A stretch of 14,280 nt of DNA from Paracoccaceae bacterium (GCA_009920225.1 RGAJ01000012.1:1-14280), one strand, 5' to 3'; positions 1 through 7,541 are shown, counted from the stretch's first letter. Numbers and translations are program-made. The notes: a model not told the origin generated them from the sequence alone.

Positions 1-204
1 TCCAACAATGGGTCGTAACGCCGCCATGGACTGTGCCACGTCTTCGTCCGCGGCCCGCAACAAGGCACGATTTTGATCCAATAATCCGCTGTTGTTATAG
101 GCTGATGACAATGCAGATCGCAGCGTTTCCGCTGACGCCATCCCGACAGAAAAAGCCAAACTCGTTGCTGCAACAAATGCCAGCTTGCGCAAATTTAATG
201 TCAT
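1..204 (-). CDS. tolC: TolC-family outer membrane efflux protein, N-terminal part
   Basis: Partial gene that runs off the left edge; only the first 68 residues are present. The reading frame starts at ATG 204-202, has a GGAG-like ribosome site just upstream and begins with a Sec signal peptide: basic start (residues 5-7), a hydrophobic stretch around residues 8-22, and probable cleavage after the ASA at 23-25. The mature start, ETLRSALSSAYNNSGLLDQN, followed by RALLRAADEDVAQ, matches the first helix of TolC-type trimeric outer membrane channels, which form the exit duct of RND, ABC and MFS efflux pumps and type I secretion systems. It follows the isoaspartyl methyltransferase gene on the same strand, an arrangement I recall as usual in Rhodobacterales. 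The rest of the protein cannot be judged. Confidence 0.85.
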   Translation of the reverse strand, partial: MTLNLRKLAFVAATSLAFSVGMASAETLRSALSSAYNNSGLLDQNRALLRAADEDVAQSMAALRPIVG

Positions 205-220
205 GCAATGCTCCGATCCC

Positions 221-243
221 AAGAAAAGGGCCCAAACGGGCCC
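221..243 (-). terminator. Possible intrinsic terminator between pcm and tolC
   Basis: Read on the minus strand, GGGCCC-GTTT-GGGCCC is followed at once by TTTTCTT, so a 6-bp all-GC stem with a 4-nt loop runs into a U-rich tract. It lies just after the methyltransferase stop (254) and 17 bases before the tolC start. It could end the pcm transcript or act as an attenuator for tolC. If it is a full terminator, the tolC promoter must lie downstream of it, in very little space, so partial read-through is more likely. Confidence 0.5.
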
Positions 244-253
244 CTAAATAATA

Positions 254-907
254 TTAAAACGTAAATGCGCGGTGACGTTCAAACCCTGGCATGACTGGGG
301 CACCCGCGTTAAACGCAAACCGCCAATTCATTTTACCATCAAGCTTGTAGCCAATTTTGACAATCCCAAGCGCGCCTTCTGCAAAAAGACACGCAATACG
401 CCCGCCTTCTTTCAATTGATCCGTGATGGCATCGGGCAAATGTTCAACCGCGCCTTCAAGGATGATCACATCATATGGCCCATGCTGCGCCGCGCCTTGG
501 TTTAGAATTCCGTGTTGGCAGATCACATTGTCCGCACCGAAATCGGACAGCGCCTCTTGTGCCTCTGACAGTCGTGTTTCATCGTCTTCTAACGCGACGA
601 CGGCTTCGGCCATGCGTGATAAAACCGCAGACGAATAGCCCAAGCCAGATCCGATATCCAACACCAATTCGGTATTGCGAACGTCCAATGCGTCCAACAT
701 TTTTGCAAATGTGCGGGGCTCCAACACCACGCGTGCGCCACCCAAATCAACAGTTTCGCCCACATAGGCCACTTCGCGTTTGTCGCGTGGCACAAATTGT
801 TCGCGCGGAACAGACAACATCGCATCAATAATGTGGAACTTGGTCACATCGGAAGGGCGGATTTGCGTATCCACCATCATGGTGCGGCGGGCGGCGTAGT
901 CAGTCAT
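254..907 (-). CDS. pcm: Protein-L-isoaspartate O-methyltransferase family protein
   Basis: 217-residue class I SAM-dependent methyltransferase, the normal length for the family. Known members methylate L-isoaspartyl residues of aged proteins in the cytosol and so start their repair. The SAM-binding motif I is clear at residues 81-97 (LVLDIGSGLGYSSAVLS), with an acidic motif II near 106-110 (LEDDE) and a post-motif at about 145-160 (YDVIILEGAVEHLPD). The N-terminal REQFVP (35-40) is typical. Odd point: the canonical substrate-site GxGQTIS segment is replaced around 50-66 by GETVDLGGARVVLEPRTFAK, so repair activity is less certain than family membership. The start at 907 has a weak AAGG ribosome site 10 bases upstream. 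It lies 90 bases downstream of arsJ on the same strand and upstream of tolC. Confidence 0.85.
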   Translation of the reverse strand: MTDYAARRTMMVDTQIRPSDVTKFHIIDAMLSVPREQFVPRDKREVAYVGETVDLGGARVVLEPRTFAKMLDALDVRNTELVLDIGSGLGYSSAVLSRMAEAVVALEDDETRLSEAQEALSDFGADNVICQHGILNQGAAQHGPYDVIILEGAVEHLPDAITDQLKEGGRIACLFAEGALGIVKIGYKLDGKMNWRFAFNAGAPVMPGFERHRAFTF

Positions 908-962
908 AGTATAAAACCTTTTTTGGTCCCGTTTTGACCTTTATTGCCACAAAGAACTGTAA

Positions 963-981
963 TGGGCAATCCATCTGCCCA
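963..981 (-). terminator. Weak hairpin after arsJ
   Basis: TGGGCA and TGCCCA pair around a 7-nt loop, 17 bases beyond the arsJ stop and upstream of the methyltransferase start. No strong U tract follows on the minus strand (the flank reads ATTACAGTTCTTT), so this may be a pause or RNA-end stabilising structure rather than a true terminator. The rest of the 90-base gap shows no clear promoter. Confidence 0.3.
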
Positions 982-997
982 AGAAAACCGCGATGAG

Positions 998-2221
998 CTA
1001 AGCCTTTAATTTTGTGGCCGCTGCACCGCTGATCACCAAAAATATCGTCGCGACGACAAGCGCTGTCGTCAAACCACCGTATTGATACGACAGACCAGAT
1101 GCCAAGGTGCCCATAAAACGCCCCATCGCATTCGCCATATAGTAAAAGCCCACGTCCATGCTCACACGCGATTGATCGGAAAATTGCAGGATCAGGAAAG
1201 AATGCAGCGAAGAATTGATCGCGAACACCGCGCCAAAGACATAGAGCACGCCGCCAATCACCAAAAATGAAAGCGCTGGATAGACCCACAGAGAAACACA
1301 TAGAAGTGCGGGAATCGCGGCCAAGGCAAACACCCACCGTGACGCGGATGCGATGATCGCTTGGACCGGTTTGTCCTTGGCCCCCAACCAATGTGGCGCG
1401 CGCGCTTGGACCGCCCCATAAAAGATGATCCAGATTGCCATGAACGCGCCAACGGCGAAAAAGGCCCCGCCTTGCCACGTAAAGACCGCTTGAAATTGCG
1501 AATAAAGGTATATTGGCAAGGCGACGACAAACCACACATCGCGCGCGCCAAACAAAAACACCCGCGCCAAAGACAGCCAATTCACATTCGATGATTTGGA
1601 AAAAATTTCGCTGAATTTCGCGCTTTTTTTCCCTTGCGGGAGGCCCGAAGGCAGCTTGACCAGCAACACAACGAAAATGACGGCAAGAAACGCGGCCATT
1701 ACAGCCAATGATTGCGCAAATCCAAACAGGGCCAATAATGCAGCACCGACAAAAAATCCCACGCCCTTGATTGCATTTTTCGCGCCCGTCAAAAGCGCCA
1801 CCCATTTGAACAGCGCCCCGCCCCCTTCGGGGACCAAGGATTTTACCGCGGACTTCGCGCTCAGTTTCGTCAGATCCTTGGCCACGCCTGACAAACCTTG
1901 GGCGCACATGACATAGACCAACCCAAGCCCCACGCCCGCATCATCGGCAAACGGAACCAACATCATCAAGGCAACAATTTGGATCAACAGCCCCGAAAAC
2001 AGGGTCGAGGCCAATCCAAAGCGCGCGGCGATCCACCCCGCCGACAGGTTCGTGATCACCCCCGCGATTTCGTAAAGCAGAAACAAATAGGCAAGCTGAA
2101 GCGCCGTGTATCCGATCCCATGGAAATGGAACAAAACCAACATGCGCAATGCGCCATCAGACAGCATAAACGCCCAATAGGCGGCAGATACACCGACATA
2201 GGCAGCAATCGGTTTCGTCAT
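998..2221 (-). CDS. arsJ: Organoarsenical (1-arseno-3-phosphoglycerate) efflux MFS transporter ArsJ
   Basis: 407-residue major facilitator protein with about 11-12 hydrophobic helices and no signal peptide, located in the inner membrane. The N-terminal half ([20 protein letters not shown] at 14-33, then [17 protein letters not shown] and a [19 protein letters not shown] loop at about 120-138) is what I recognise as ArsJ. Known ArsJ proteins export 1-arseno-3-phosphoglycerate, made when GAPDH uses arsenate instead of phosphate; the product then falls apart outside the cell, giving arsenate resistance. The assignment is strongly supported by the gene before it, a GAPDH whose stop overlaps this start by 4 bases (ATGA), indicating translational coupling. 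Upstream GGCGGA serves as ribosome site. No arsR or other ars gene is seen in the window. Confidence 0.88.
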   Translation of the reverse strand: MTKPIAAYVGVSAAYWAFMLSDGALRMLVLFHFHGIGYTALQLAYLFLLYEIAGVITNLSAGWIAARFGLASTLFSGLLIQIVALMMLVPFADDAGVGLGLVYVMCAQGLSGVAKDLTKLSAKSAVKSLVPEGGGALFKWVALLTGAKNAIKGVGFFVGAALLALFGFAQSLAVMAAFLAVIFVVLLVKLPSGLPQGKKSAKFSEIFSKSSNVNWLSLARVFLFGARDVWFVVALPIYLYSQFQAVFTWQGGAFFAVGAFMAIWIIFYGAVQARAPHWLGAKDKPVQAIIASASRWVFALAAIPALLCVSLWVYPALSFLVIGGVLYVFGAVFAINSSLHSFLILQFSDQSRVSMDVGFYYMANAMGRFMGTLASGLSYQYGGLTTALVVATIFLVISGAAATKLKA

Positions 2222-3216
2222 AGACGTCCGCCCACCATCAACGCCACATCGACCAAACGATGTGCGTAGCCCATTTCGTTATCATACCACGCGTAAACCT
2301 TTAATTGGGTACCATTAACCACCATTGTCGACAGCGCATCCACAATGGTTGACCGTGTGTCATTAACGTAATCGGCGGACACCAACGGGCGGGTTTCATA
2401 GCCCAGAATGCCCTTTAGGTTTGTCTCGGATGCCGCTTTGAACAGTGCGTTCACTTCGTCCGCCGTTGTGGGCCGGTCCAATTCAAACACACAATCGGTG
2501 ATGGACGCATTCAACAAGGGAACGCGAACCGCATGGCCGTTCAATTTCCCTTTCAGTTCGGGATAAATCAAGGTGATCGCCGTCGCAGATCCCGTCGTCG
2601 TCGGAATGAGCGAATTCAAAGCAGAGCGCGCACGACGCAAATCCTTTGCTGGACGGTCAACAATGGTTTGGGTGTTGGTCACATCGTGGATCGTCGTAAT
2701 GGATCCATGTTTGATCCCAAGATTTTCATGAACAACCTTGACCACGGGGGCAAGACAGTTGGTCGTGCAGCTTGCGGCGGTGATGATGGAATGGGCCTTT
2801 GGGTCGTAAATATCGTCGTTCACACCATAGACGATGTTGACGGCACCGCCGTCTTTTACGGGTGCTGAAACGACAACCTTCTTTACACCCGCATCAAAAT
2901 ATCCTTGCAGACGGGCGGCGGTCTTAAAATACCCTGTGCAGTCAATCACAACATCCACATCCTCCAACGGAAGATCAGACAATGACGATGATTTAAACAT
3001 CGGGATGCGACGCCCATTGATCGAGATTGACGCATCATCCCATTCAAACTCTGCGGCCCATCGACCATGAACGGTGTCAAATTCCAACAAATGTGCATGC
3101 ATTTCTGGGGATCCGACGGCATCGTTCAAAAACGCAATCTCTGCACCCGTTTCTAACAACGGTTTCAGCGCCAATTTCCCAATACGACCAAGCCCATTTA
3201 TTGCGTAGCGTGCCAT
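2218..3216 (-). CDS. ArsJ-associated glyceraldehyde-3-phosphate dehydrogenase
   Basis: 332-residue phosphorylating GAPDH. The Rossmann NAD-binding motif NGLGRIGK is at residues 7-14, the catalytic cysteine is C150 in ASCTTNC, the probable base is H177, and a C-terminal [11 protein letters not shown] is at 310-320. In ArsJ systems this dedicated GAPDH incorporates arsenate into glyceraldehyde-3-phosphate, giving 1-arseno-3-phosphoglycerate, the ArsJ substrate. Its 4-base overlap with arsJ and the divergence from housekeeping GAPDH (for instance IHDVTNTQ where housekeeping enzymes have a THAYTGDQ-like segment) support this role over glycolysis. I chose the ATG at 3216 rather than one 15 bases upstream (3231): GGAG lies 6 bases before 3216, and the [14 protein letters not shown] start fits the family. 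A candidate promoter lies about 45-75 bases upstream. Confidence 0.88.
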   Translation of the reverse strand: MARYAINGLGRIGKLALKPLLETGAEIAFLNDAVGSPEMHAHLLEFDTVHGRWAAEFEWDDASISINGRRIPMFKSSSLSDLPLEDVDVVIDCTGYFKTAARLQGYFDAGVKKVVVSAPVKDGGAVNIVYGVNDDIYDPKAHSIITAASCTTNCLAPVVKVVHENLGIKHGSITTIHDVTNTQTIVDRPAKDLRRARSALNSLIPTTTGSATAITLIYPELKGKLNGHAVRVPLLNASITDCVFELDRPTTADEVNALFKAASETNLKGILGYETRPLVSADYVNDTRSTIVDALSTMVVNGTQLKVYAWYDNEMGYAHRLVDVALMVGGRL

Positions 3217-3260
3217 TCCCGTCTCCATCATTCCAGCGTATCCGCAGCTAGCGCGCGAAT

Positions 3261-3289
3261 GTTACAATTTTATGACGATCGCAGGTCAA
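3261..3289 (-). promoter_or_regulatory. Candidate promoter of the GAPDH-arsJ operon
   Basis: On the minus strand TTGACC (3289-3284) and TGTAAC (3266-3261) are 17 bases apart, matching sigma70 boxes at 5/6 and 4/6. The predicted leader would be about 38 nt. The spacer contains a small dyad, TGAC-N8-GTCA (3273-3288), which could be a repressor site. The 176-base gap between the MFS gene and GAPDH holds no other recognisable feature and no room for arsR. Confidence 0.4.
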
Positions 3290-3392
3290 CCGCCATCCAA
3301 ATCCGGCAGTCAGTCGAAAATTTCCAAAAATCGGTGAGGGTCGTTGGATCAGGCGGCGCGCGGCACTCCGATTGCGAAACAGCTGTGATGCT

Positions 3393-4607
3393 TTACTGCA
3401 CAATCGCCAATTTGCTTTGCCCCAATCTTGGATGCAGCCGCCCCGCGATGCCCCATGCGACCAAACTGGCCACGCCCGATGCCAAAAAGATGCCAGAAAT
3501 CGGCGCGGCCAATAAAATAATCCATGCAATCCCGGGCGTCACGATGCCAGACACATCGCGAAAGCTGGAATAAATGGCCGACATTTCGGTGCGTTCTGAT
3601 GGCTTGACCGCCATCAGAAATGGCAGACCCCCACAAATGTCGAGCAGGATCAAGAAATAGCTGCCAATAAACAGGCAAGCCACAGTCGCCCATGGATAGT
3701 CGCCGACAAGCGTTGCCAACACAAACATGACGGTCGCCACCATAAAACCGGTCCGTACAGCAAACCGAACCGATGTCGCCTGCAGAAAGCGCAGCATGAT
3801 GGGCGACAGGAACAATCCAAGGTTTGTGATCGACAAACAAATGCCCCCCACCTGTTCATCAAGCCCGTTCACAACCGCATAAATCGGCAGATAGACGACA
3901 TAGGCCCACCAACCGCACGACCGAATGACCGCGAACAACCAACCCGCAACCAAACGTGGCTGCGCCATAAAGCGGCCAATATAGTTCAACGGATTGATCG
4001 CGGGCGCTTTGGCCTTGGAAATCAATTTGCCATTGCCCAATCGCATGTACAAAAAGTTGCCCAATAAGAATACCGCTGACAGTGCCGACACAATAAACGG
4101 CAAAGGTGCCCAGTATTTCCATGCCATGACGCCCAACACCGGCCCAACCGACCAGCCCAGCGCCGAATAAAACATTCGCAGCGTTTCGCATTTGCCCAGC
4201 TCGACCCGCGAAATGTAATCAAGCACATAGGCATTGAAACACACAAAGGTCACAACCGTTGCAAGCGTATTCAGCAAAAGGCCCAGCACCACAAATTCGG
4301 GCGTCCCAGTCGCGGCAAGCAATGATCCGGTGATGTAACCAAAGGCGCCTGCGACGTATAGAATGCGGCGCGGGATGAATTTGTTGAGGAAGGGAACCAA
4401 TAACCCGACCAGCAATGATAAAACCCCAATCACAAAATACATCGAACTGACCCGCGACGCACTTTGCAGCGCATCAAACACGGCGACGGGGAAAACCGAA
4501 ATCAGCATGCCGCGCGTCACCGCCTCAAAGCCAGAGATCGCAGCAAAGCCTTTGATTGACGGCGCGGGCGCGTGTCGCAGCCATTCGGGAATGCGTCGTT
4601 CAAACAT
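3393..4607 (-). CDS. MFS transporter, substrate unknown
   Basis: 404-residue integral membrane protein with a typical 12-helix major facilitator pattern: hydrophobic segments near residues 20-45, 55-75, 82-102, 105-130, 145-165, 170-190, then a cytoplasmic loop about 192-215 (KLISKAKAPAINPLNYIGR) followed by six more. A basic N-terminus (MFERRIPEWLRH) suggests a cytosolic start. It is not ArsJ-like in sequence. It is third in line behind the BesD-like oxygenase and the AP-superfamily hydrolase, with a 121-base gap, and upstream of GAPDH-arsJ, so it may export or import the product or substrate of those enzymes. The start at 4607 has only a weak ribosome site (AGGT), so a start further in cannot be excluded. 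Substrate and direction cannot be told from sequence. Confidence 0.8.
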   Translation of the reverse strand: MFERRIPEWLRHAPAPSIKGFAAISGFEAVTRGMLISVFPVAVFDALQSASRVSSMYFVIGVLSLLVGLLVPFLNKFIPRRILYVAGAFGYITGSLLAATGTPEFVVLGLLLNTLATVVTFVCFNAYVLDYISRVELGKCETLRMFYSALGWSVGPVLGVMAWKYWAPLPFIVSALSAVFLLGNFLYMRLGNGKLISKAKAPAINPLNYIGRFMAQPRLVAGWLFAVIRSCGWWAYVVYLPIYAVVNGLDEQVGGICLSITNLGLFLSPIMLRFLQATSVRFAVRTGFMVATVMFVLATLVGDYPWATVACLFIGSYFLILLDICGGLPFLMAVKPSERTEMSAIYSSFRDVSGIVTPGIAWIILLAAPISGIFLASGVASLVAWGIAGRLHPRLGQSKLAIVQ

Positions 4608-4728
4608 ACAAGACCAGACCTAGTTTATTCTTTTGTATCGGCCCAGTGTTTTACAACTTTAAATCAATATATTGCCCAAAGGCGGCAGTGATGTCGTTTT
4701 TCCCCTCGCCCACAGAAATAAACCTGCG

Positions 4729-5571
4729 CTATGGCCGCAAAAATGGCCGTGCGGTCATCGTTTCGGGGATCTCTGCCCCAAACAAGCTAAGCACGGTTGG
4801 CGCGAGTTGGAGTTGCGACAGCGCCGCGTCCGTACCGCAGTACTGCGCATCCCCAAAATAATAGAGCGCAAAGTCTTGTTGCAGCGGGTCATGACCACCA
4901 TGGTGACCACGCGCATCTTGGCCGTGATCCGCCGTCACGATGATATCATACCCATTGTCGCGCCAACGGTTTATCCAGCGCGCCAACATTTCGTCCATTT
5001 GAAAACAAGCGTGATCCATTTCTTGGCAGTCGTGAAAAAACCGATGCCCCATGCTGTCCAATGTACAGGTGTGCAAAAGGCCATAATCAATCGCAAACCG
5101 TTCGCACAGCATCGTCAGGGTTGCAAATAAATCTGCGTCTGAGGGCGTCATCTGATTGATCAAACCATAACCCGACATCGTATGAAATCGGCCATGATTA
5201 ATGCTGTCGCTTTGTGGTTCGTCATATTCCAAATCGCGCACAGGATCAAAGGGCGCACGATTAAAGAATTCTGACCAGAAACTATGCGCGACCGCGCCCG
5301 TCACTTTGTTGATGCACCGCAGCTGTGAAAAGACATCAGGTTGCGCCACGCGATAGACACGATCATTTCCAGTCGATCCATGAACCTGTGGCGTGACCCC
5401 TGTATGGATTGAGGCATAGCAGCTTGCCGATGTGCTTGGCAGGACCGAGCGCATTTTCCATCGACGCGCCTGACCCGATTGAACCCATCCTTCTAGATTG
5501 CCAAACAGACGCGTCCAGTTGCGATAGGGCACACCGTCGATAATGAGCAATAAAAGCTTGCGATCTCTCAT
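4729..5571 (-). CDS. Alkaline-phosphatase-superfamily hydrolase (nucleotide pyrophosphatase/phosphodiesterase type)
   Basis: 280-residue soluble protein of the AP superfamily, whose members use two metal ions to hydrolyse phosphate or sulfate mono- and diesters, or phosphonates. Metal-site elements in order: D12 in IIDGVP, the nucleophile segment PSTSAS (45-50) before SIHTGVTPQVHG, D172 and H176 in DSMGHRFFHD, D215-H216 in VTADHGQDA, and H227 in HHGGHD. The nucleophile is probably S48 or T47. No signal peptide is present, so it should act in the cytosol, unlike periplasmic alkaline phosphatases and most NPPs. A good ribosome site (AAGGAG) precedes ATG 5571. It lies 60 bases behind the BesD-like oxygenase and is probably cotranscribed with it. 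Substrate is unknown; a phosphodiesterase, phosphonate or sulfate ester hydrolase are all possible. Confidence 0.8.
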   Translation of the reverse strand: MRDRKLLLLIIDGVPYRNWTRLFGNLEGWVQSGQARRWKMRSVLPSTSASCYASIHTGVTPQVHGSTGNDRVYRVAQPDVFSQLRCINKVTGAVAHSFWSEFFNRAPFDPVRDLEYDEPQSDSINHGRFHTMSGYGLINQMTPSDADLFATLTMLCERFAIDYGLLHTCTLDSMGHRFFHDCQEMDHACFQMDEMLARWINRWRDNGYDIIVTADHGQDARGHHGGHDPLQQDFALYYFGDAQYCGTDAALSQLQLAPTVLSLFGAEIPETMTARPFLRP

Positions 5572-5631
5572 CGATACACTCCTTTTTCGCCACCGGTTTT
5601 CAACAACTGTGCAATTAAACCGACTATGGCG

Positions 5632-6474
5632 TCAATCGATGTAACTATCGGCGCGCCGCCCAGCGCGTTCCCAATGAATTGGCAGCGTCCGACCATAAAG
5701 CTGCTGAGTGCGCTCCGGGTTGCCCACCATGTCGGGTTCTTCGACATAGGAAAAGATCGCGACATAGCGGGGGCGATCCCCCACAAGGGGCGTCACACGA
5801 TGCAGGGAATAGCGCCCCCTGAACAGCTGTAAATCCCCCGGTTCGAGCTCAAGAACGCTTACCTTATCTGATGTGCCGTCCAAAACGCGGCCAACTTCTT
5901 CGAAGTTTTCTGAACCTTGCCGAATTCCGGGCGCATATTCGAAATGTCCGCCGCCGTGCGCATTTTGTATCGCAAGGGTCACCGTGAAATTATTGGTGTC
6001 AAAATGCCACGGAAATCCATTGCCCTCGACCGCCGAATTGATGATCACATCGGCCAAGGGATCAGCATAGCGATAAAATTTCTCTTCCTCGAAACATGCC
6101 TGAATAAAGCTGTCAAACCCGTCAAAGTCATGAATGGTTCGCAAAGCCCCCGTCTGCATAAAGTTATCCGCAGGTATAAAGGCGTTCGACCGATCAAAAA
6201 ATCTGCGTCTTGGATCGGTTGGGGGCAAAGTTTCGTCATCAGCGCTAAAATAAACGTTGGTGCGATTATAGGAACGATGTGCCTTGTCGGCGACGCTATC
6301 AGCCTCTGACGCCAATGTGTCGATCCCACGCTGGGTCAAAAATCCCTTGAGCACGGCACAGCCGTCAAATTTCAACCTACTTCTGATCTGTGCCAGCAAT
6401 GCGTCACGTTGATCACCCTCTTGGTGAATGGGATACTTTGATAGGTTGATTAAGTCATGTGCATCAAACGACAT
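5632..6474 (-). CDS. BesD/HalD-like Fe(II)/2-oxoglutarate oxygenase, probably a hydroxylase
   Basis: 280-residue non-haem iron oxygenase. The iron-binding triad is visible as H157 and D159 (FPWHFDTNNF) with the distal H225 (GRYSLHRVTP); R234 or R236 (GDRPRY) probably binds 2-oxoglutarate. The HFDTNNF, GGGHFEYAPGIR and GDLQLFRGRYSLHRVT segments are those I associate with the BesD/HalD/ArpA group, whose best-known members chlorinate or hydroxylate free amino acids such as lysine. Halogenases in this group replace the Asp by Gly or Ala; here Asp is kept, so hydroxylation is expected. The frame is open upstream, but ATG 6474 is chosen because AAGGAGG sits 5 bases before it. First gene of the minus-strand group with the AP-superfamily hydrolase and the MFS transporter. 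Confidence 0.8.
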   Translation of the reverse strand: MSFDAHDLINLSKYPIHQEGDQRDALLAQIRSRLKFDGCAVLKGFLTQRGIDTLASEADSVADKAHRSYNRTNVYFSADDETLPPTDPRRRFFDRSNAFIPADNFMQTGALRTIHDFDGFDSFIQACFEEEKFYRYADPLADVIINSAVEGNGFPWHFDTNNFTVTLAIQNAHGGGHFEYAPGIRQGSENFEEVGRVLDGTSDKVSVLELEPGDLQLFRGRYSLHRVTPLVGDRPRYVAIFSYVEEPDMVGNPERTQQLYGRTLPIHWERAGRRADSYID

Positions 6475-6479
6475 GCGTG

Positions 6480-6486
6480 CCTCCTT
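6480..6486 (-). promoter_or_regulatory. Strong Shine-Dalgarno of the BesD-like gene
   Basis: On the minus strand AAGGAGG lies 5 bases before ATG 6474. It is the strongest ribosome site in the window and fixes the start 195 bases inside a longer open frame. Confidence 0.75.
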
Positions 6487-6491
6487 TGTTT

Positions 6492-6502
6492 GGTCAATCA
6501 AA
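6492..6502 (-). repeat. 11-bp inverted repeat, left copy (TTTGATTGACC)
   Basis: TTTGATTGACC on the minus strand; the same 11 bases occur on the plus strand at 6586-6596. The copies point outward towards the two divergent genes. This one lies 18 bases before the BesD-like start, next to its ribosome site. Candidate paired regulator sites or paired -35 regions. Confidence 0.5.
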
Positions 6503-6530
6503 GTCGCCGAACTGGGCACTGTCCTGTCAG

Positions 6531-6543
6531 TTTGCGACGCAAA
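6531..6543. promoter_or_regulatory. Candidate operator TTTGC-GAC-GCAAA
   Basis: A 13-bp palindrome with 5-bp arms around GAC, near the middle of the 169-bp divergent spacer. Its TTTGCGAC half is repeated directly at 6550-6557, 19 bases (about two helical turns) away, which suggests cooperative binding of a regulator on one face of the DNA. The regulator is unknown and none is encoded in the window. Confidence 0.45.
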
Positions 6544-6585
6544 ACGATGTTTGCGACCCATTAATTTGATACAGGTCTTGGTAAT

Positions 6586-6596
6586 TTTGATTGACC
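6586..6596 (+). repeat. 11-bp inverted repeat, right copy (TTTGATTGACC)
   Basis: Exact partner of the site at 6492-6502 in opposite orientation, with 83 bases between them. It overlaps the TTGACC that may serve as -35 box of the PhyH-type gene. Confidence 0.5.
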
Positions 6597-6618
6597 GAAT
6601 GCGCGCCCATGATACGCT
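6591..6618 (+). promoter_or_regulatory. Weak candidate promoter of the PhyH-type gene
   Basis: TTGACC (6591-6596), 16 bases, then TACGCT (6613-6618): a good -35 and a poor -10. The predicted leader is about 20 nt. The poor -10 and the overlapping repeat fit a promoter that needs an activator. Confidence 0.3.
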
Positions 6619-6643
6619 TTTTCCAAACAACGGAGCAGAGCCT

Positions 6644-7522
6644 ATGCCGACCCCTTTACCCTTGATCAATGGTGCTTTGTCACAAAACCAAATTCAAAAC
6701 TATTGGGACGACGGATATTTGTTTCCGATTCAAATCATGTCCCACGACGAAGCCGCAGCCGCGCGGCGCGAACTGGAACAGTTGGAACATGATTGGCTGG
6801 ATGCGGGTCTGCCAAAACCAATAAATGCCTATAAACGCGTAAACTCGAATGCGGTGATGCCTTTGTCTTATCGTTTGGCCTCTGATCCGCGCATTTTGGA
6901 CGTGGTCGAGGGCATTCTGGGACCCGACATCCTTATTTATGGCGCAGAATATTTCATCAAAGAACCCCGCACCAAACATATGGTTTCGATGCATCAAGAT
7001 TTAACCTATTGGGGGTTGGGCGCGACATCTAGAATGGTCACGGTTTGGCTGGCCCTATCGCCCGCGACACCCGCATCGGGGTGCATGGATTTTGTCAAAG
7101 GGTCACATAAAAATCCAATCATGCCGCACAAAGACACCTTTGACGATCTGAACCTGTTGTCACGCGGCCAAGAGATTCAGGTTGATGTCGCACCACAGGA
7201 CAAAACAGCCATCGAAATCCATCCAGGGCAAATAAGTTTGCATCACGGCCTGACCATCCATGGTTCGGGTCCCAACACGACAGATGATCGGCGCATTGCC
7301 TTTGTTGTGCGGTATGTTGCACCTGACGTGCGCCAAGAGGTTGGCGAAAAAGATTACGCCATGTTGGTGCGCGGCGCAGATCGAAACGGCAATTTCGTGA
7401 ATTATGCCCCGCCGCGTGATACATTTAGCGCGGATGGGCTTGCCATGTGGGAAGAAATTCGCAAAGCGCAATCCGCTGTGATGATGCGCGGGTCAGAAGG
7501 CAAAGGGGTTTTGTATTCCTGA
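6644..7522 (+). CDS. Phytanoyl-CoA dioxygenase (PhyH) family Fe(II)/2-oxoglutarate oxygenase
   Basis: 292-residue non-haem iron dioxygenase, the usual length for bacterial PhyH proteins. Iron ligands are H117 and D119 in SMHQDLTYWG and distal H206 in LTIHGSGPN; R216/R217 (TDDRRIAF) lies where 2-oxoglutarate is bound. The HxD aspartate is intact, so it should hydroxylate or oxidatively demethylate rather than halogenate. Bacterial PhyH members act on small metabolites including ectoine, quaternary amines and acyl groups; the substrate here cannot be read from sequence. The frame is open 216 bases further upstream, but ATG 6644 is preferred: GGAG lies 8 bases before it and the PhyH domain begins soon after. 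Divergent from the BesD-like gene over a 169-base spacer, and convergent with the hydroxylase-MttB fusion gene only 19 bases beyond its stop. Confidence 0.82.
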   Translation: MPTPLPLINGALSQNQIQNYWDDGYLFPIQIMSHDEAAAARRELEQLEHDWLDAGLPKPINAYKRVNSNAVMPLSYRLASDPRILDVVEGILGPDILIYGAEYFIKEPRTKHMVSMHQDLTYWGLGATSRMVTVWLALSPATPASGCMDFVKGSHKNPIMPHKDTFDDLNLLSRGQEIQVDVAPQDKTAIEIHPGQISLHHGLTIHGSGPNTTDDRRIAFVVRYVAPDVRQEVGEKDYAMLVRGADRNGNFVNYAPPRDTFSADGLAMWEEIRKAQSAVMMRGSEGKGVLYS

Positions 7523-7541
7523 CATTGTCGCACGACCACGC

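Noticed and set aside
900..1907. A 335-codon open frame on the minus strand
   Set aside because: It lies almost wholly inside arsJ in another frame, has an unnatural Arg/Gly/Cys-rich composition, and arsJ is a clear family member with coupled translation.
5632..6474. Calling the BesD-like enzyme a halogenase
   Set aside because: The HXD aspartate is present (H157-F158-D159), whereas halogenases of this group have Gly or Ala there.
6475..6669. 65-residue N-terminal extension of the BesD-like protein
   Set aside because: It would overlap the opposite gene and its promoter region, has no family-like sequence, and a near-perfect AAGGAGG sits just before the internal ATG at 6474.
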